Assembly (NCBI GenBank): GCA_016218665.1 | Contig: JACRDI010000036.1 | Span: 62,001 to 126,000 of the forward strand | DNA length: 64,000 nt | Direction: 5' to 3' | From: Desulfovibrio sp. | GTDB lineage: Bacteria > Desulfobacterota > Desulfovibrionia > Desulfovibrionales > Desulfovibrionaceae | Made by a program: the position numbers and the translations under genes | Shown here: positions 44,539 to 55,524 of the stretch, piece after piece | Layout of the letters: every line of letters starts with the position of its first letter | Numbering within the stretch: position 1 is the first letter of the stretch | The notes under the pieces: model-generated | What the model was told of the DNA's origin: nothing | Database searches by the model: none | Seen by the model: only the letters and a program-made list of their open reading frames with translations

Positions 44539-44581
44539 CCGGAAACATTAGACGGACAAACGCGGCAAGGAACCATGGACG

Positions 44582-46582
44582 ATGGCGGTCAGAAGTCGCA
44601 TCGAGCGCAAGCGGCCCAAGGAGGCCAGAAGCAAGACCGACCTGGGCAAGCTCAAGCTTGTCCTGGTGGCCTTGGTGTTCGCCTCCATCTGGGTGATCCT
44701 GTGGGGCCGCGCCGCCTACGTGCAGCTGATGCTGGGTCCGAAGCTCTCGGAGGCCGCGGGCAAGCAGAACCTGGCAACGGAATTCGAACTGGGCGAGCGC
44801 GGGCGCATCTACGCCAGCAACAACGCCCTGTTGGCCACCAGCGTGGAGAGCAAGAGCGTGTACGCCTCGCCCGTTGAGATCCAGAACCCGGCCCAGACGG
44901 CGCAGGCCCTGGCCCAGATCCTTGGCACGCCCAGGAAGAATCTGGAAAAGGACCTGGGGTCGAGCAAGGGCTTTGTCTGGGTCAAGCGCCAGATAGACGA
45001 CCGCGAAGCCCAGGAGCTGGCCAAGGCCAACCTGCCGGGCATCCACCTGACGAGCGAGTTCCGCCGCATGTATCCCAACCGCCACCTGGCCGGCCAGGTG
45101 CTGGGCTTTGTGGACGTGGACGGCAAGGGCCTGGAGGGCATCGAGTCCCTCTTCGAGGAGCGCATGGCCGGCGGCAAGGCCAAGTTCGTGGTCCAGCGCG
45201 ACGCCTCCGGCCGCAGGCTCTACCTCGACGCCCAGGGCAAGGAGATGAACATCAAGGGCCAGGACGTGCGGCTCACCATCGACACCGTCATCCAGGACGC
45301 GGCCGAGCAGGCCCTGGCCGAGTCGGTGAACAAGTACAACGGCCGCTCCGGCATGGCCATCGTGGTCAAGGTGGACACCGGCGACATCCTCGCCCTGGCC
45401 CACTACCCCTACTTCAACTCCAACAGCCCGTCCGACTCCAAGGCCGCCGCGCGCAGAAACCGCGCCGCCATGGACATCTTCGAGCCGGGCTCCACCATGA
45501 AGCCCTTCGTCTTCGCCGCCGCGCTGGAGCAGAAGGTCATCGACGCCAACAAGGTCTTCGACTGCGAGAACGGCAAGTGGATGCTGCGCGGCAAGACCAT
45601 CCGCGACACGCACCCATACCGCTGGCTTTCGGCCAACCGGGTGCTGCGCTACTCCAGCAACATCGGCTCGGCCAAGATCGGCCTGGCCCTGGGCGCGCAG
45701 CCCTACTACACCGCCCTGCGCAAGCTTGGCTTCGGCGAACGGCCGGGCCTGGGCCTCGCCAGCGAGTCCCCCGGCATGCTGCGCCAGCCCAAGGAATGGA
45801 GCGAATTCGACCTGGCCGCCATCTCCTTCGGCCAGGGCATCGGCGTCACCGGGCTACAGATGGCCAAGGCCTACCTCTGCCTGGCCAACAAGGGCGTGCT
45901 GAAGCCCCTGCGCCTGGTGACGGAGCCGCCCCAGGAGAACGTGCCCGAGCCTACGCGCGTGTTCAGCACCAACACCGCAGAGACCGTGCTCTCCATGATG
46001 CGCGAGGTGGTGGAGGAGGACGGCACGGGCAAGGTGGCCCGCATCCCCGGCATCGCCATGGCCGGCAAGACAGGCACCGCCCAGAAGGTGGGCGGCGCGG
46101 CAGGCAAGGGCTACGGCGAGGGCATCGTGGCCAGCTTCGTGGGCCTTGTTCCGGCGGACAAGCCGGAGTTCCTGTTCATGGTCGCCGTGGACGAGCCCAC
46201 CCCGGTCACCTACGGCGGCATCGTGGCCGCCCCGGCCGTGCGCGACATCGCCATCAAGACCCTTTCCTACTACGGTCGCCTGCCCGAGGCCAAGGGCGCG
46301 CCCGACGCCAACGCCACCGAGCACAGCATGACCGCCAAGGCCACCCACCCGCCCACCGCCGAAGGCGGCGGGGCCACGGTGCCCAACCTGGTGGGCCTTT
46401 CCGTGCGGCGCGCCCTGGAAGTGCTGGGCAAGCGCGGCATCGTGCCCTCGCTCAAGGGCGGCGGCATGGAGATAACCAACCAGAAGCCCGCCCCCGGCGA
46501 GCCCTGGCCCGATGGCGACGCCGCCAAGGGAGAGGGCTTCGTGCTCTGGCTCGGCCACTCGGACAAGGAGAAGAAGCAGTGA
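44582..46582 (+). CDS. ftsI: FtsI septal peptidoglycan transpeptidase with C-terminal PASTA domain
   Basis: 666 residues. TM near 27-46, a pedestal domain to about 230, then the transpeptidase with S304-T-M-K307, S358-S-N360 and K496-T-G-T499. A PASTA domain (about 595-660: ATVPNLVGLSVRRALEVLGKRGIVPSL) follows a Pro/Thr linker; Escherichia coli FtsI lacks it. It cross-links septal peptidoglycan in complex with FtsW. Start ATG 44582 uses AAGGA upstream; an out-of-frame ATG 7 nt before is ignored. Its stop overlaps the murE GTG start. Confidence 0.96.
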   Translation: MAVRSRIERKRPKEARSKTDLGKLKLVLVALVFASIWVILWGRAAYVQLMLGPKLSEAAGKQNLATEFELGERGRIYASNNALLATSVESKSVYASPVEIQNPAQTAQALAQILGTPRKNLEKDLGSSKGFVWVKRQIDDREAQELAKANLPGIHLTSEFRRMYPNRHLAGQVLGFVDVDGKGLEGIESLFEERMAGGKAKFVVQRDASGRRLYLDAQGKEMNIKGQDVRLTIDTVIQDAAEQALAESVNKYNGRSGMAIVVKVDTGDILALAHYPYFNSNSPSDSKAAARRNRAAMDIFEPGSTMKPFVFAAALEQKVIDANKVFDCENGKWMLRGKTIRDTHPYRWLSANRVLRYSSNIGSAKIGLALGAQPYYTALRKLGFGERPGLGLASESPGMLRQPKEWSEFDLAAISFGQGIGVTGLQMAKAYLCLANKGVLKPLRLVTEPPQENVPEPTRVFSTNTAETVLSMMREVVEEDGTGKVARIPGIAMAGKTGTAQKVGGAAGKGYGEGIVASFVGLVPADKPEFLFMVAVDEPTPVTYGGIVAAPAVRDIAIKTLSYYGRLPEAKGAPDANATEHSMTAKATHPPTAEGGGATVPNLVGLSVRRALEVLGKRGIVPSLKGGGMEITNQKPAPGEPWPDGDAAKGEGFVLWLGHSDKEKKQ

Positions 46583-48033
46583 ACGGACCCCGCCTGAACG
46601 AGCTTGTGGCCCTGGTGGCCCGCGGACTCATGGTCCGCACGGACTCCCGCCAGGTCCAGCCCGGCGAGGTCTTCGTCCTCATGCCCAGCGCGGCCGGGCA
46701 GTCCGCCGCGTTCCTGGCCGACGCCCTTGCGCGCGGGGCCGGCTGGGTGGTGCTGGACCAGAACGAACCCGTGCCCGGCGACATGGCCGCCGCGCTGGTG
46801 CGCGTGGACGACCCCGCCGCCACCCTGGGCATGCTGGCCGAGGCCCACTTCCGCACGCGCGAGCAGGCCATGCAGGTGGTGGCCGTCACCGGCACCAACG
46901 GCAAGACCACCATCACGTATCTGCTGGAGGGCCTGCTCTCCGCCTGCGGCCGCAAGGTGGGCGTGCTCGGCACCGTGGCCTACCGCTGGCCCGGCAAGCA
47001 CATCGACGCCAGCCTGACAACCCCGGGCTGCTGGCGCCTGCACGAGCTCTTCGCCCAGATGAGCGCCGACGGCGTGGACACGGTCATCATGGAGACCAGC
47101 TCCCACGCCCTGCACCAGAAGCGCGTGGCCGGCCTTGAGTTCGACGCCGCGGTGCTGACCAACCTGACCCAGGATCACCTGGACTACCACGGCGACTTCG
47201 AGGGCTACTATCAGGCCAAGCGCCTGCTCTTCGGCTCCTACCCGCGCGCCGACAAGCACAAGGCCGCCAATGCCGACGACACCTACGGCGTGCGCCTGCT
47301 GAAGGAATTTCCCGACGCCCTGGGCTTCACCCTCAAGGACGCGGCGGGCCCCGGCAACAGCATGCTCAAGGGCACCCTCGTGGAGTGCACGGCCAAGGGC
47401 ATGCTCCTGCGCATGGAGTGGGAAGGCAAGTGCTGGAGCCTCAACTCCGGCCTGGTGGGCGCGCACAACGCCAGCAATCTTCTGGCCGCGCAGGCCGTGG
47501 CCCTGGGACTGGGCATGGGCCCGGCCGACATGCAGCCCCTGGCCCCCTTCACCGGCGTGCCGGGACGGCTGGAGCGCGTGATGAACGCCCACGGCCTCGA
47601 TGTCTTCGTGGACTACGCCCACACCCCGGACGCACTCATCAACGTGCAGCGCGCCCTGCGCGACGCCGGGTTCAAGCGCCTGGTCACGGTGTTCGGCTGC
47701 GGCGGCAACCGCGACCGCACCAAGCGCCCGCTCATGGGCCGCGCCGTGGCCGACATGTCCGACGTCTGCGTGCTCACCTCGGACAATCCGCGCCACGAGG
47801 ATCCGCTGGAGATCATGGCCGACGTGCGCCCCGGCCTGAGCGACGCGAAGCAGGTCATCGAGGACGCCGACCGCTACCAGGCCATGGTCAAGGCGGTCAG
47901 CCTCATGCAGCCGGGCGACGCCCTGCTCATCGCCGGCAAGGGGCACGAGGCCTACCAGCAGGTGGGCGACGTGAAGCACCCGTTCTCCGACGTGGACGCG
48001 GCCGCAAAGGCCATTCGCGAGGTACGCGGATGA
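46579..48033 (+). CDS. murE: UDP-MurNAc-L-Ala-D-Glu:meso-diaminopimelate ligase MurE
   Basis: Start GTG 46579 overlaps the ftsI stop (GTGA), with AAGGAG upstream; 484 residues. The ATP site is VTGTNGKTTITYLLEG; TTPGCWRLHELF and METSSHALHQKRV follow. The specificity loop DNPRHEDP matches the DNPRxEDP signature of enzymes that add meso-diaminopimelate. So the peptidoglycan is of the diaminopimelate type. The stop overlaps murF in ATGA. Confidence 0.97.
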   Translation: MNGPRLNELVALVARGLMVRTDSRQVQPGEVFVLMPSAAGQSAAFLADALARGAGWVVLDQNEPVPGDMAAALVRVDDPAATLGMLAEAHFRTREQAMQVVAVTGTNGKTTITYLLEGLLSACGRKVGVLGTVAYRWPGKHIDASLTTPGCWRLHELFAQMSADGVDTVIMETSSHALHQKRVAGLEFDAAVLTNLTQDHLDYHGDFEGYYQAKRLLFGSYPRADKHKAANADDTYGVRLLKEFPDALGFTLKDAAGPGNSMLKGTLVECTAKGMLLRMEWEGKCWSLNSGLVGAHNASNLLAAQAVALGLGMGPADMQPLAPFTGVPGRLERVMNAHGLDVFVDYAHTPDALINVQRALRDAGFKRLVTVFGCGGNRDRTKRPLMGRAVADMSDVCVLTSDNPRHEDPLEIMADVRPGLSDAKQVIEDADRYQAMVKAVSLMQPGDALLIAGKGHEAYQQVGDVKHPFSDVDAAAKAIREVRG

Positions 48034-49418
48034 AGCTGACCCTGCGCGACGCCATCCTGTGCCTGAACGGCAGCGTGTACTCCGGCCCCGAGGCGGACCG
48101 GATGATCAACGCCGTGCGCACGGACAGCCGCGCCGTCGCCACTGGCGACCTCTTCTTCTGCCTCAAGGGCGAGCGCTTCGACGCCCACGACTTCGCCGCG
48201 GACGTGGCCCGGGCCGGGGCCATCGCCATCGTGGCCAACCGCGAGCTGCCCGGCATCGCGTGTCCGGTCATCCTTGTGGAGGACACGGAAAAGGCCCTGG
48301 GCTGGCTTGCGCGCGACTGGCGCGACCGTTTCGCCAAGAACGGCGGCACGGTGGTGGCCGTCACCGGCACGGCCGGCAAGACCACGGTGAAGGAGCTGCT
48401 GGCCCAGACCCTGGCCAGCGTGTTCCCCGTGGCCAAGAACCACAAGAATTTCAACAACCAGGTGGGCCTGCCCCTGTCCATCCTCGCCGCGACGGGTGAG
48501 GAAAGGGCCTGGGTCATGGAGGCCGGCATCAGCAAGCCCCACGACATGGCCGAGCTGGGCGAGATCATCGCCCCGGACCTGGCGCTGGTGCTGAACATCG
48601 GCCCCGCGCACCTGGAGGGCCTGGGCGACATCTCCGGAGTCGCCCGCGCCAAGGCCTCGCTTCTGAAGCACCTGAAGCACGGCGGCATGGGCCTGTGCAG
48701 CATGGACTACCCCGAGCTCTGGGCCGAGGCCCGGGCCATTCTGCCCGGCGTGCACGGTTTCTCCGCCCGGGACTCCTTCGCCAAATTCTACGCGCGCTTC
48801 GAGGAAGCCCTGCCCGGCGGGCGCGGCCTGTTCGAGATCATCGTGGACGGCCAGGCCTTCTGGGCCGAGCTGCCCGCCTGCGGCGCGCACTTCGCCGAGA
48901 ACGCCGCCGCCGTGGCCGGGGCCTGCCACCTGCTGGGCCTCACCACCGAGCAGATGACGGCCGGACTTTCCGCCGCCGCCCTGCCCGACCAGCGCTTCTG
49001 CTGCGTGGAGGCCGGGGGCTGGCGCGTGCTGGACGACACCTACAACGCCAACCCGCTGTCCATGCGCCGCAGCATCGAGGCCGCGCGCCTCATGGCGGGC
49101 GAGGGCGCGCTGGTGCTGGTGCTGGGCGACATGAAGGAACTGGGCGCGGGCGCTGCCCTGGCCCATCGTGAGCTGGGCGCGGTCATCGCGGATGCGAAGC
49201 CCGAGGCGGTGTTCTTCCAGGGCGAGTTCGCGGCCGAGGTGGCCGCCGGTTCCGGTCTCGCCGTCACCGCCGTCACCGGGCCCGACCAGGTGCTTGAGGC
49301 CCTGCGCGGACTTTCCGGTGGCGTGGCCCTGGTCAAGGGCTCGCGCTCCTGCCGCATGGAAGTGTACGCCAAGGCCCTGAACGAAGAACTTTCCAAGACC
49401 GGCGGGGGGTGCGCATGA
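48030..49418 (+). CDS. murF: UDP-MurNAc-tripeptide:D-Ala-D-Ala ligase MurF
   Basis: 462 residues from ATG 48030. It has [27 protein letters not shown], the P-loop [48 protein letters not shown] and [11 protein letters not shown], all MurF hallmarks. It adds D-Ala-D-Ala to complete the pentapeptide. No ddl gene lies in this cluster, so that dipeptide must come from elsewhere. The gene overlaps murE and mraY by 4 nt each. Confidence 0.97.
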   Translation: MKLTLRDAILCLNGSVYSGPEADRMINAVRTDSRAVATGDLFFCLKGERFDAHDFAADVARAGAIAIVANRELPGIACPVILVEDTEKALGWLARDWRDRFAKNGGTVVAVTGTAGKTTVKELLAQTLASVFPVAKNHKNFNNQVGLPLSILAATGEERAWVMEAGISKPHDMAELGEIIAPDLALVLNIGPAHLEGLGDISGVARAKASLLKHLKHGGMGLCSMDYPELWAEARAILPGVHGFSARDSFAKFYARFEEALPGGRGLFEIIVDGQAFWAELPACGAHFAENAAAVAGACHLLGLTTEQMTAGLSAAALPDQRFCCVEAGGWRVLDDTYNANPLSMRRSIEAARLMAGEGALVLVLGDMKELGAGAALAHRELGAVIADAKPEAVFFQGEFAAEVAAGSGLAVTAVTGPDQVLEALRGLSGGVALVKGSRSCRMEVYAKALNEELSKTGGGCA

Positions 49419-50491
49419 TCTATCATCTGCTCGTCCCTCTGGCGACCAAGTTCACGCTGTTCAACGTCTTCCGCTACATCACGTTCCGCAGCGTCTACGC
49501 GCTGTTGACCGCGCTGGTGATCTCCGTGCTGCTGGGACCCAAGCTCATCGAGTGGCTCAACGCCCTGCGCTGCCGCCAGCACATTCTGGAAGAGGTCACC
49601 TGCCACCAGGCCAAGGAAGGCACCCCCACCATGGGCGGCCTGCTCATCGGCGCGGCGCTGGTGCCCAGCGTGCTCCTCTGGGCCGACCTGACCAACGTGT
49701 ACGTGTGGCTCTGCCTGCTGGTCTTCGTGGGCTTCGGCGCGGTGGGCTTCTGGGACGACTACACCAAGGTGGTGAGGAAGCAGAACAAGGGCATATCCCC
49801 CCGGGCCAAGCTGGCGGGACAGCTCCTTGTGGCGGGCGCGGCCATATCCATCCTCATCTTCCAGCCCGCGTACTCCACGGTGCTCTCGGTGCCCTTCTTC
49901 AAGAACGTGCACCCGGACCTGGGCCTGTTCTACCTGCCCTTCGCCGTGCTGGTGCTGGTTGCCGCCAGCAACGCCGTGAACCTCACCGACGGCCTGGACG
50001 GCCTGGCCATCGGACCCGTTGTGGTCAGCGCGGGCTGCTTCGCCCTGTTCATCTACGCCGCGGGCAACGCGGTCATCGCCCAGTACCTCAACATCACCCC
50101 GGTGCCCGGCGTGGGCGAGGTGACGGTGGTGTGCGGCGCGCTGGTGGGCGCTGGCCTTGGCTTCCTGTGGTTCAACGCCTATCCGGCCCAGGTGTTCATG
50201 GGCGACGTGGGCTCCCTTTCCCTGGGCGGCATCCTCGGCTTCATCGCCGTGCTGGCCAAGCAGGAGCTCATCCTGGCCCTGGTGGGCGGCGTGTTCGTAT
50301 TCGAGACCCTCTCCGTCATCCTGCAGGTGGGCTACTTCAAAATGACGGGCGGCAAGCGCATGTTCCGCATGGCGCCGCTGCACCATCACTTCGAGCTCAA
50401 GGGCATCCCGGAATCCAAGATCATCATCCGCTTCTGGATCCTCTCCATCCTCATGGCCCTGATGGCCCTGAGCACGCTGAAGCTTCGCTAG
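49415..50491 (+). CDS. mraY: Phospho-MurNAc-pentapeptide transferase MraY (lipid I synthase)
   Basis: 358 residues from ATG 49415; the GTG two codons upstream is not needed. About ten membrane helices are visible. Signatures are [54 protein letters not shown] and the HHHFELKG loop. It transfers phospho-MurNAc-pentapeptide to undecaprenyl phosphate at the inner membrane. The start overlaps the murF stop. Confidence 0.98.
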   Translation: MIYHLLVPLATKFTLFNVFRYITFRSVYALLTALVISVLLGPKLIEWLNALRCRQHILEEVTCHQAKEGTPTMGGLLIGAALVPSVLLWADLTNVYVWLCLLVFVGFGAVGFWDDYTKVVRKQNKGISPRAKLAGQLLVAGAAISILIFQPAYSTVLSVPFFKNVHPDLGLFYLPFAVLVLVAASNAVNLTDGLDGLAIGPVVVSAGCFALFIYAAGNAVIAQYLNITPVPGVGEVTVVCGALVGAGLGFLWFNAYPAQVFMGDVGSLSLGGILGFIAVLAKQELILALVGGVFVFETLSVILQVGYFKMTGGKRMFRMAPLHHHFELKGIPESKIIIRFWILSILMALMALSTLKLR

Positions 50492-50500
50492 GTGGACGGC

Positions 50501-51865
50501 ATGGACAGGAGAGCAGCCATCTTCCAAAGTCTAAAGATTTTTGAGAACAGGCAAACCGTTGTGGTCGGCGCCGGGGTCTCCGGGCTGGCCGCCTGCCGCT
50601 TCCTGCTCTCCCTTGGCGCGCGAGTGCGCCTGGTGGACGCCAAGGCCGACCTGCCCCAGGACGTGCTGCTCAAGGTCCACGAGAACCCGGCTTCCGTCGG
50701 CCTCACCCTTGAGGCCGGCGCCCACAGCCCGGCCCAGTTCGCCGATGCGCACCTCATCGTGCTCTCCCCCGGCGTGCCGGTGAAGAAGCTGGCCCACGTG
50801 CTGCAGGAGGTCGACCCGGCCCGCGTGGTGGCGGAGATGGAGTTCGCCTCCTGGTTCCTGTCCGAGCCGGTCATCGCCATCACCGGCACCAACGGCAAGA
50901 CGACGACCACCACCCTGGTGGGGCACATTCTGGAGCATGCGGGCCTGTCCACCTTCGTGGGTGGCAACATCGGCACCCCGCTGTGCGACTACCTCATGAG
51001 CGAAAAGCAGGCCGACGTGCTGGTCATCGAGATATCGAGCTTCCAGCTGCAGAACTGCCGCAGCTTCAAGCCCAGGGTGGCCGCGCTTTTGAACTTCTCG
51101 GCCAACCACCTGGACTACCACCTGGACATGGAGGAGTACCTCCAGGCCAAGCTGCAGCTCTTCGCCCGCCAGGACCACGCCTGCGTTGCCGTGATCCCCG
51201 AGGCCATGCGCGAAGAGCTTGCGGCCAGGAATTTCACCAAGGCGCGCATCGACGCCTTCACGGCCGAGGCGCAGTTCGACGTCAAGTTCGACTGTCCGGG
51301 CCTGCCCGGCGCGCACAACCGCGAGAACATCGCCGCGGCCTGGCGCATGGTGCGGCCCTTCGGCGTCACCGAGGAACAGGCCCGCGCGGCCATCGCGGCC
51401 TTCCGCGCCCTGCCCCACCGCATCGAGCCCGTGGGCGAGGCCGGCGGCGTGCTCTTCGTCAACGACTCCAAGGCCACCACGCTGGATTCCGTGTGCGCGG
51501 CGGTGAAGAGCTTCGAGCGCCCGGTGCGCCTGCTGCTGGGCGGCGTGTTCAAGGGCGGCGACGTGGCCTCGCTCCTGCCGGTGCTCACCGGCCGGGTGGC
51601 GTCCATCGGCCTCTTCGGCGCCAGCCGCGAGGTGTTCGAGCCCGTGCTGGCCCCGCACTTCCCGCTGAGCTGGGACGCCACGCTGGAAGCCGCCGTGCGC
51701 CGCCAGTTCGCCCAGGCCAGCCGGGGCGACGTGATCCTGCTCTCCCCCGCCACGGCCAGCTTCGACGCCTACACGGGCTACACCGCCCGCGGAAAGGACT
51801 TCGCCCGCGTGGCCCAGGACATCGCCGCCGAAACCGGCCAGGACGGCACGGGAGGCGGCAAATGA
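50501..51865 (+). CDS. murD: UDP-MurNAc-L-Ala:D-Glu ligase MurD
   Basis: I prefer ATG 50501, which AGGTGG precedes by 5 nt, to the GTG at 50492; 454 residues. The N-terminal Rossmann motif is VVVGAGVSGLAACRFL. The ATP site is ITGTNGKTTTTTLVGHIL with EISSFQLQNC and NFSANHLDYH. The C-terminal domain has PHRIEPVGEAGGVLFVNDSKATT and LLLGGVFKGGD. It adds D-glutamate to UDP-MurNAc-L-Ala. It overlaps ftsW by 4 nt. Confidence 0.96.
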   Translation: MDRRAAIFQSLKIFENRQTVVVGAGVSGLAACRFLLSLGARVRLVDAKADLPQDVLLKVHENPASVGLTLEAGAHSPAQFADAHLIVLSPGVPVKKLAHVLQEVDPARVVAEMEFASWFLSEPVIAITGTNGKTTTTTLVGHILEHAGLSTFVGGNIGTPLCDYLMSEKQADVLVIEISSFQLQNCRSFKPRVAALLNFSANHLDYHLDMEEYLQAKLQLFARQDHACVAVIPEAMREELAARNFTKARIDAFTAEAQFDVKFDCPGLPGAHNRENIAAAWRMVRPFGVTEEQARAAIAAFRALPHRIEPVGEAGGVLFVNDSKATTLDSVCAAVKSFERPVRLLLGGVFKGGDVASLLPVLTGRVASIGLFGASREVFEPVLAPHFPLSWDATLEAAVRRQFAQASRGDVILLSPATASFDAYTGYTARGKDFARVAQDIAAETGQDGTGGGK

Positions 51866-52977
51866 ACGTGAACCAGCGCCGCAACGTGCAATACTACCCC
51901 ATGGACTACTGGCTGCTCTTCAGCGCGCTGCTGCTGGCGGGCATCGGCCTGATCATGGTCTTCTCAAGCTCGGGCATCATGGCCGAGCGCTTCTACCACG
52001 ACAAGTACCTGTTCTTTAAGAAGCAGGCCGCCTTCGCCGTGGTGGGCACCCTGGTCATGGTGTTCTGCGCGCGGGTGAACCGACGCTTCTTCTACGACCT
52101 GACCTACGTGTGGGTGGCGCTGGTCATCGTGCTCCTGGTGCTGACCAAGGTCATCGGCGCCACGGTGGGCGGCGGCAAGCGCTGGATCCACCTGGGCCCC
52201 TTCTCGCTGCAGCCGCTGGAGTTCGCCAAGATCGCCCTGGTGTTCTACCTGGCCTTCTTCTTCGCCAAAAAGCAGGAGCTGGTGCAGACGCGCACCTTCA
52301 CCGTGGGCGTCATTCCGCCGTTTCTCGTCACGGGCGTCATGTGCCTGCTGCTGATGATGCAGCCGGACTTCGGCGGCACGGCCTTCCTGTGCTTCATCCT
52401 GTTCTGCATGTGCCTGGTGGGCGGCACGCGGGTCATCTACCTGGCGCTCTCGGCCGTCATCGGCGCGTGGGCGGGCTGGATGCTCATCGCCCGCGAGCCT
52501 TACCGGCTCAAGCGCTGGACCGCCTTCCTCGACCCCTTCGCCGTGGCCAAGGACGAGGGCTACCAGCTGGTGCAGTCCCTGTACGCCTTCGGCTCGGGCA
52601 AGTTCTTCGGAGCCGGGCTTGGCGCGGGCAAGCAGAAGCTCTTCTTCCTGCCAGAGGCCCACAACGACTTCATCATGGCCGTGGTGGGCGAGGAACTGGG
52701 CTTCTTCGGCATCTCGCTCATCTTCCTGCTGGTGGGCTTCCTGCTCGTGCGCGGCTTCCGCGTGGCCTTCCTGCAGGAGGACCTCATGGACCGCTTCACC
52801 GCCTTCGGCATGTGCGTGATTTTGGCCCTGGGCTTCTGCCTGAACCTGGCGGTGGTGCTGGGCACCGTGCCGCCCAAGGGCGTGCCCATGCCCTTCATCA
52901 GCTACGGCGGCAGCTCGCTCATCGCCTCCTTCATCTGCGTGGGCGTGCTCTTGAACCTGTCGAGGAACCGCTCATGA
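51862..52977 (+). CDS. ftsW: FtsW septal glycosyltransferase (SEDS family)
   Basis: 371 residues from ATG 51862, about ten membrane helices. SEDS motifs are GGGKRWIHLGPFSLQPLEFAKIAL, YQLVQSLYAFGSGKFFGAGLG, and LPEAHNDFIMAVVGEELGF with the catalytic Asp, then VPMPFISYGGSSL. It polymerises lipid II into septal glycan strands with FtsI. The start overlaps murD and the end overlaps murG, each in ATGA. Confidence 0.96.
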   Translation: MNVNQRRNVQYYPMDYWLLFSALLLAGIGLIMVFSSSGIMAERFYHDKYLFFKKQAAFAVVGTLVMVFCARVNRRFFYDLTYVWVALVIVLLVLTKVIGATVGGGKRWIHLGPFSLQPLEFAKIALVFYLAFFFAKKQELVQTRTFTVGVIPPFLVTGVMCLLLMMQPDFGGTAFLCFILFCMCLVGGTRVIYLALSAVIGAWAGWMLIAREPYRLKRWTAFLDPFAVAKDEGYQLVQSLYAFGSGKFFGAGLGAGKQKLFFLPEAHNDFIMAVVGEELGFFGISLIFLLVGFLLVRGFRVAFLQEDLMDRFTAFGMCVILALGFCLNLAVVLGTVPPKGVPMPFISYGGSSLIASFICVGVLLNLSRNRS

Positions 52978-54059
52978 GCGCGAAAAAGCACATCTCGCGC
53001 CTGGTGGTGACCACCGGCGGCACGGGCGGGCACATCTTCCCGGCCCTTTCCGTCGCGGCGGAAGTCAGGCGCCGCAACCCGGCTGCCAAGGTGCTCTTCC
53101 TGGGCGGCAGCGGCCCCGAGGGCGCGCTGGCCGAGAAGGCCGGCCTGGACTTCCAGGCCCTGCCCGCCAGCGGGGTGCTGGGCAAGGGCGTCAAAGGCCT
53201 GCTCTCCATCTTCTGGGTGGCGCGCGGGGTGGTGAAGGCCTGGGCCGCGCTCAGAAATTTCAAGCCCGAGGCGGTCATCGGCTTCGGCGGGTACGCGGGC
53301 TTCTGTCCGGTGCTGGCGGCGGCCCTGCGGCGCATCCCCTGCGCCGTGCACGAGCAGAATTCCGTGCCCGGCGTCACCAACCGCATCCTGGGCAAGGTGG
53401 TGGACCGCGTGTTCGTGTCCTTCGACGACCGCTTCGGCAGCTTCCCGGCGGTGAAGGTGACCCGCACAGGCAACCCCGTGCGCGCGGAGATCGCCGCCGC
53501 CAGGCGTTCCGAGGACAACGGCCGCAGGAACCTGCTCATCCTGGGCGGCAGCCAGGGCGCCCGCGCCATCAACGACGCCGTGGTGGCCGCCCTGCCGGAA
53601 CTTCTGGCCGCGCGGGTGAACATCCTGCACCAGACCGGCGCGGCCGACGAGGCCCGCATCCGCGAGGCCTACGCCAAGGCCGGGGCCGATCCCCAGTGCG
53701 TGCACGGGTTCATCGAGGGCATGGCCCAGGCCTACGCCTGGGCGGACCTGGCCCTGTGCCGGGCCGGGGCGTCCACCATCTTCGAGCTGGCGGCCACGGG
53801 CACTCCCAGCGTGCTGGTGCCCTTCCCCCACGCCGCCCACGACCACCAGCGCGTGAACGCCGAGCACCTGGCCCACCTGGGCGCGGCGGAGCTCATCGAC
53901 CAGAAGGAACTTTCCGCCCCCGCCCTGGCCGCCCTTGCTGTCGGGCTTCTGGGCGACACGGCCCGCCTGGCCTCCATGAGCCGCGCGGTCAGAACCTTCG
54001 CCAGACCCGAGGCCGCGAGCCGCATCGCGGACGGGCTGGAGGAGCTCCTGGCGGCCTAG
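52974..54059 (+). CDS. murG: UDP-GlcNAc transferase MurG (lipid II synthase)
   Basis: 361 residues from ATG 52974. The GT-B family motifs are TTGGTGGHIFPALSVA, VIGFGGYAGFCPVLAA, HEQNSVPGVTNR, LLILGGSQGARAIND and CRAGASTIFELAATGTPSVLVPFPHAAHDHQRVNA. It adds GlcNAc to lipid I on the inner face of the membrane. It overlaps ftsW by 4 nt and lies 27 nt ahead of murC. Confidence 0.97.
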   Translation: MSAKKHISRLVVTTGGTGGHIFPALSVAAEVRRRNPAAKVLFLGGSGPEGALAEKAGLDFQALPASGVLGKGVKGLLSIFWVARGVVKAWAALRNFKPEAVIGFGGYAGFCPVLAAALRRIPCAVHEQNSVPGVTNRILGKVVDRVFVSFDDRFGSFPAVKVTRTGNPVRAEIAAARRSEDNGRRNLLILGGSQGARAINDAVVAALPELLAARVNILHQTGAADEARIREAYAKAGADPQCVHGFIEGMAQAYAWADLALCRAGASTIFELAATGTPSVLVPFPHAAHDHQRVNAEHLAHLGAAELIDQKELSAPALAALAVGLLGDTARLASMSRAVRTFARPEAASRIADGLEELLAA

Positions 54060-54086
54060 GGCCGCCGGGAAGCGAGAGGACACGAC

Positions 54087-55511
54087 ATGGACGACACGAA
54101 ACGCATCGCAGTACCCGGCCGCAGCGCCAGCCCCGCCATGTACAGCCGCGTGAGCACCGTGCACATGGTGGGCATCGGCGGCGCCGGCATGAGCGGCATC
54201 GCCGAGGTGCTGCTGAACATGGGCTTCACCGTCACCGGCTCGGACATGGCCGCGGGCGCCGCGGTGCAGCGGCTCCAGAAGCTGGGCGCGCAGGTGTTCA
54301 TCGGCCACGGGGCCAACAACCTGGGCAAGGCCGACGTGGTGGTCAAGTCCACCGCCATCCAGGACACGAACCCCGAGCTGGTGCGCGCCCGCGAGCTCTC
54401 CATCCCCATCATCCCCCGCGCGGAGATGCTGGCCGAACTCATGCGCATGCGCACGGGCATCGCCGTCGCCGGCACCCACGGCAAGACCACCACCACGTCG
54501 CTTTTGGCCACCATCTTCACCGAGGCCGGGCTGGACCCCACGGTGATCATCGGCGGCAGGCTGAACACCTACGGCTCCAACGCCCGCCTGGGCGAGGGCG
54601 AGTTCCTCATCGCCGAGGCCGACGAGAGCGACGGCTCCTTCCTCTGCCTCTCGCCCATCATGACCGTGGTGACCAACGTGGACCGCGACCACATGGATTT
54701 CTACGCCGACCAGGCGGCCATCGACCGCTCCTTCACCACCTTCATGAACGCCATCCCCTTCTACGGCGTGAACGTGGTCTGCGGCGACGACCCCGGCGTG
54801 GCCCGGCTGCTGCCCGCCATCAAGCGCCCCTGCCTGACCTACGGCCTGGGCGCGAAGAACCGCCTGCGCGGCGAGGTGGTGGCCACCTCCCTGCGCAGCA
54901 TCTTCAACGTGACCCTCGACGGCGAGCCCTGGGCCCAGGTGACCCTTGCCCACCCCGGCCTGCACAACGTGCTCAACTCCCTGGGCGCCATCGGCGTGGC
55001 CCTGGAGGCCGGGCTGCCCAAGGAGGCCATCCTGCAGGGGCTGGCCAACTTCGGCGGCGTGGGCCGGCGTTTCGAGAGAAAGGGCGAGCGCGGCGGCGTG
55101 CTCGTGGTGGACGACTACGGACACCACCCGGCCGAGATCAAGGCCACCCTCGACACCGCCAAGGCCTGCTTCCCGGACCGCAGGCTGGTGGTGGCCTTCC
55201 AGCCGCACCGCTTCTCGCGCACGCAGGCGCTCTTCGGCGAGTTCTGCACCGCCTTCACCCAGACGGACCTGCTGCTGTTGACCGAGATCTATCCGGCCAG
55301 CGAGGCCCCCATCCCCGGCGTCAACGGCATGAGCCTGGCCCAGGGCATCAAGCAGGTGAGCAAGACCAGGGTGCGCTTCTTCCCGGACTTTGCGGGCATG
55401 CAGCGCCAGCTGAAGGAGATTTTGAAGCCCGGCGACCTGTTCCTGACCCTGGGCGCGGGCAGCATCTGGAAGATCGGCGAAGAGTGGCTGAACGAAACCG
55501 AGGACAAGTAG
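54087..55511 (+). CDS. murC: UDP-MurNAc:L-alanine ligase MurC
   Basis: 474 residues; GAGAGGA precedes ATG 54087. The N-terminal motif is [17 protein letters not shown]. The ATP site is [17 protein letters not shown], with [23 protein letters not shown] and [16 protein letters not shown]. MurC adds the first L-alanine to UDP-MurNAc. About 18 residues precede the conserved start, a little longer than in many homologues. murB follows after 13 nt. Confidence 0.97.
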   Translation: MDDTKRIAVPGRSASPAMYSRVSTVHMVGIGGAGMSGIAEVLLNMGFTVTGSDMAAGAAVQRLQKLGAQVFIGHGANNLGKADVVVKSTAIQDTNPELVRARELSIPIIPRAEMLAELMRMRTGIAVAGTHGKTTTTSLLATIFTEAGLDPTVIIGGRLNTYGSNARLGEGEFLIAEADESDGSFLCLSPIMTVVTNVDRDHMDFYADQAAIDRSFTTFMNAIPFYGVNVVCGDDPGVARLLPAIKRPCLTYGLGAKNRLRGEVVATSLRSIFNVTLDGEPWAQVTLAHPGLHNVLNSLGAIGVALEAGLPKEAILQGLANFGGVGRRFERKGERGGVLVVDDYGHHPAEIKATLDTAKACFPDRRLVVAFQPHRFSRTQALFGEFCTAFTQTDLLLLTEIYPASEAPIPGVNGMSLAQGIKQVSKTRVRFFPDFAGMQRQLKEILKPGDLFLTLGAGSIWKIGEEWLNETEDK

Positions 55512-55524
55512 AGGACGCAGCAGC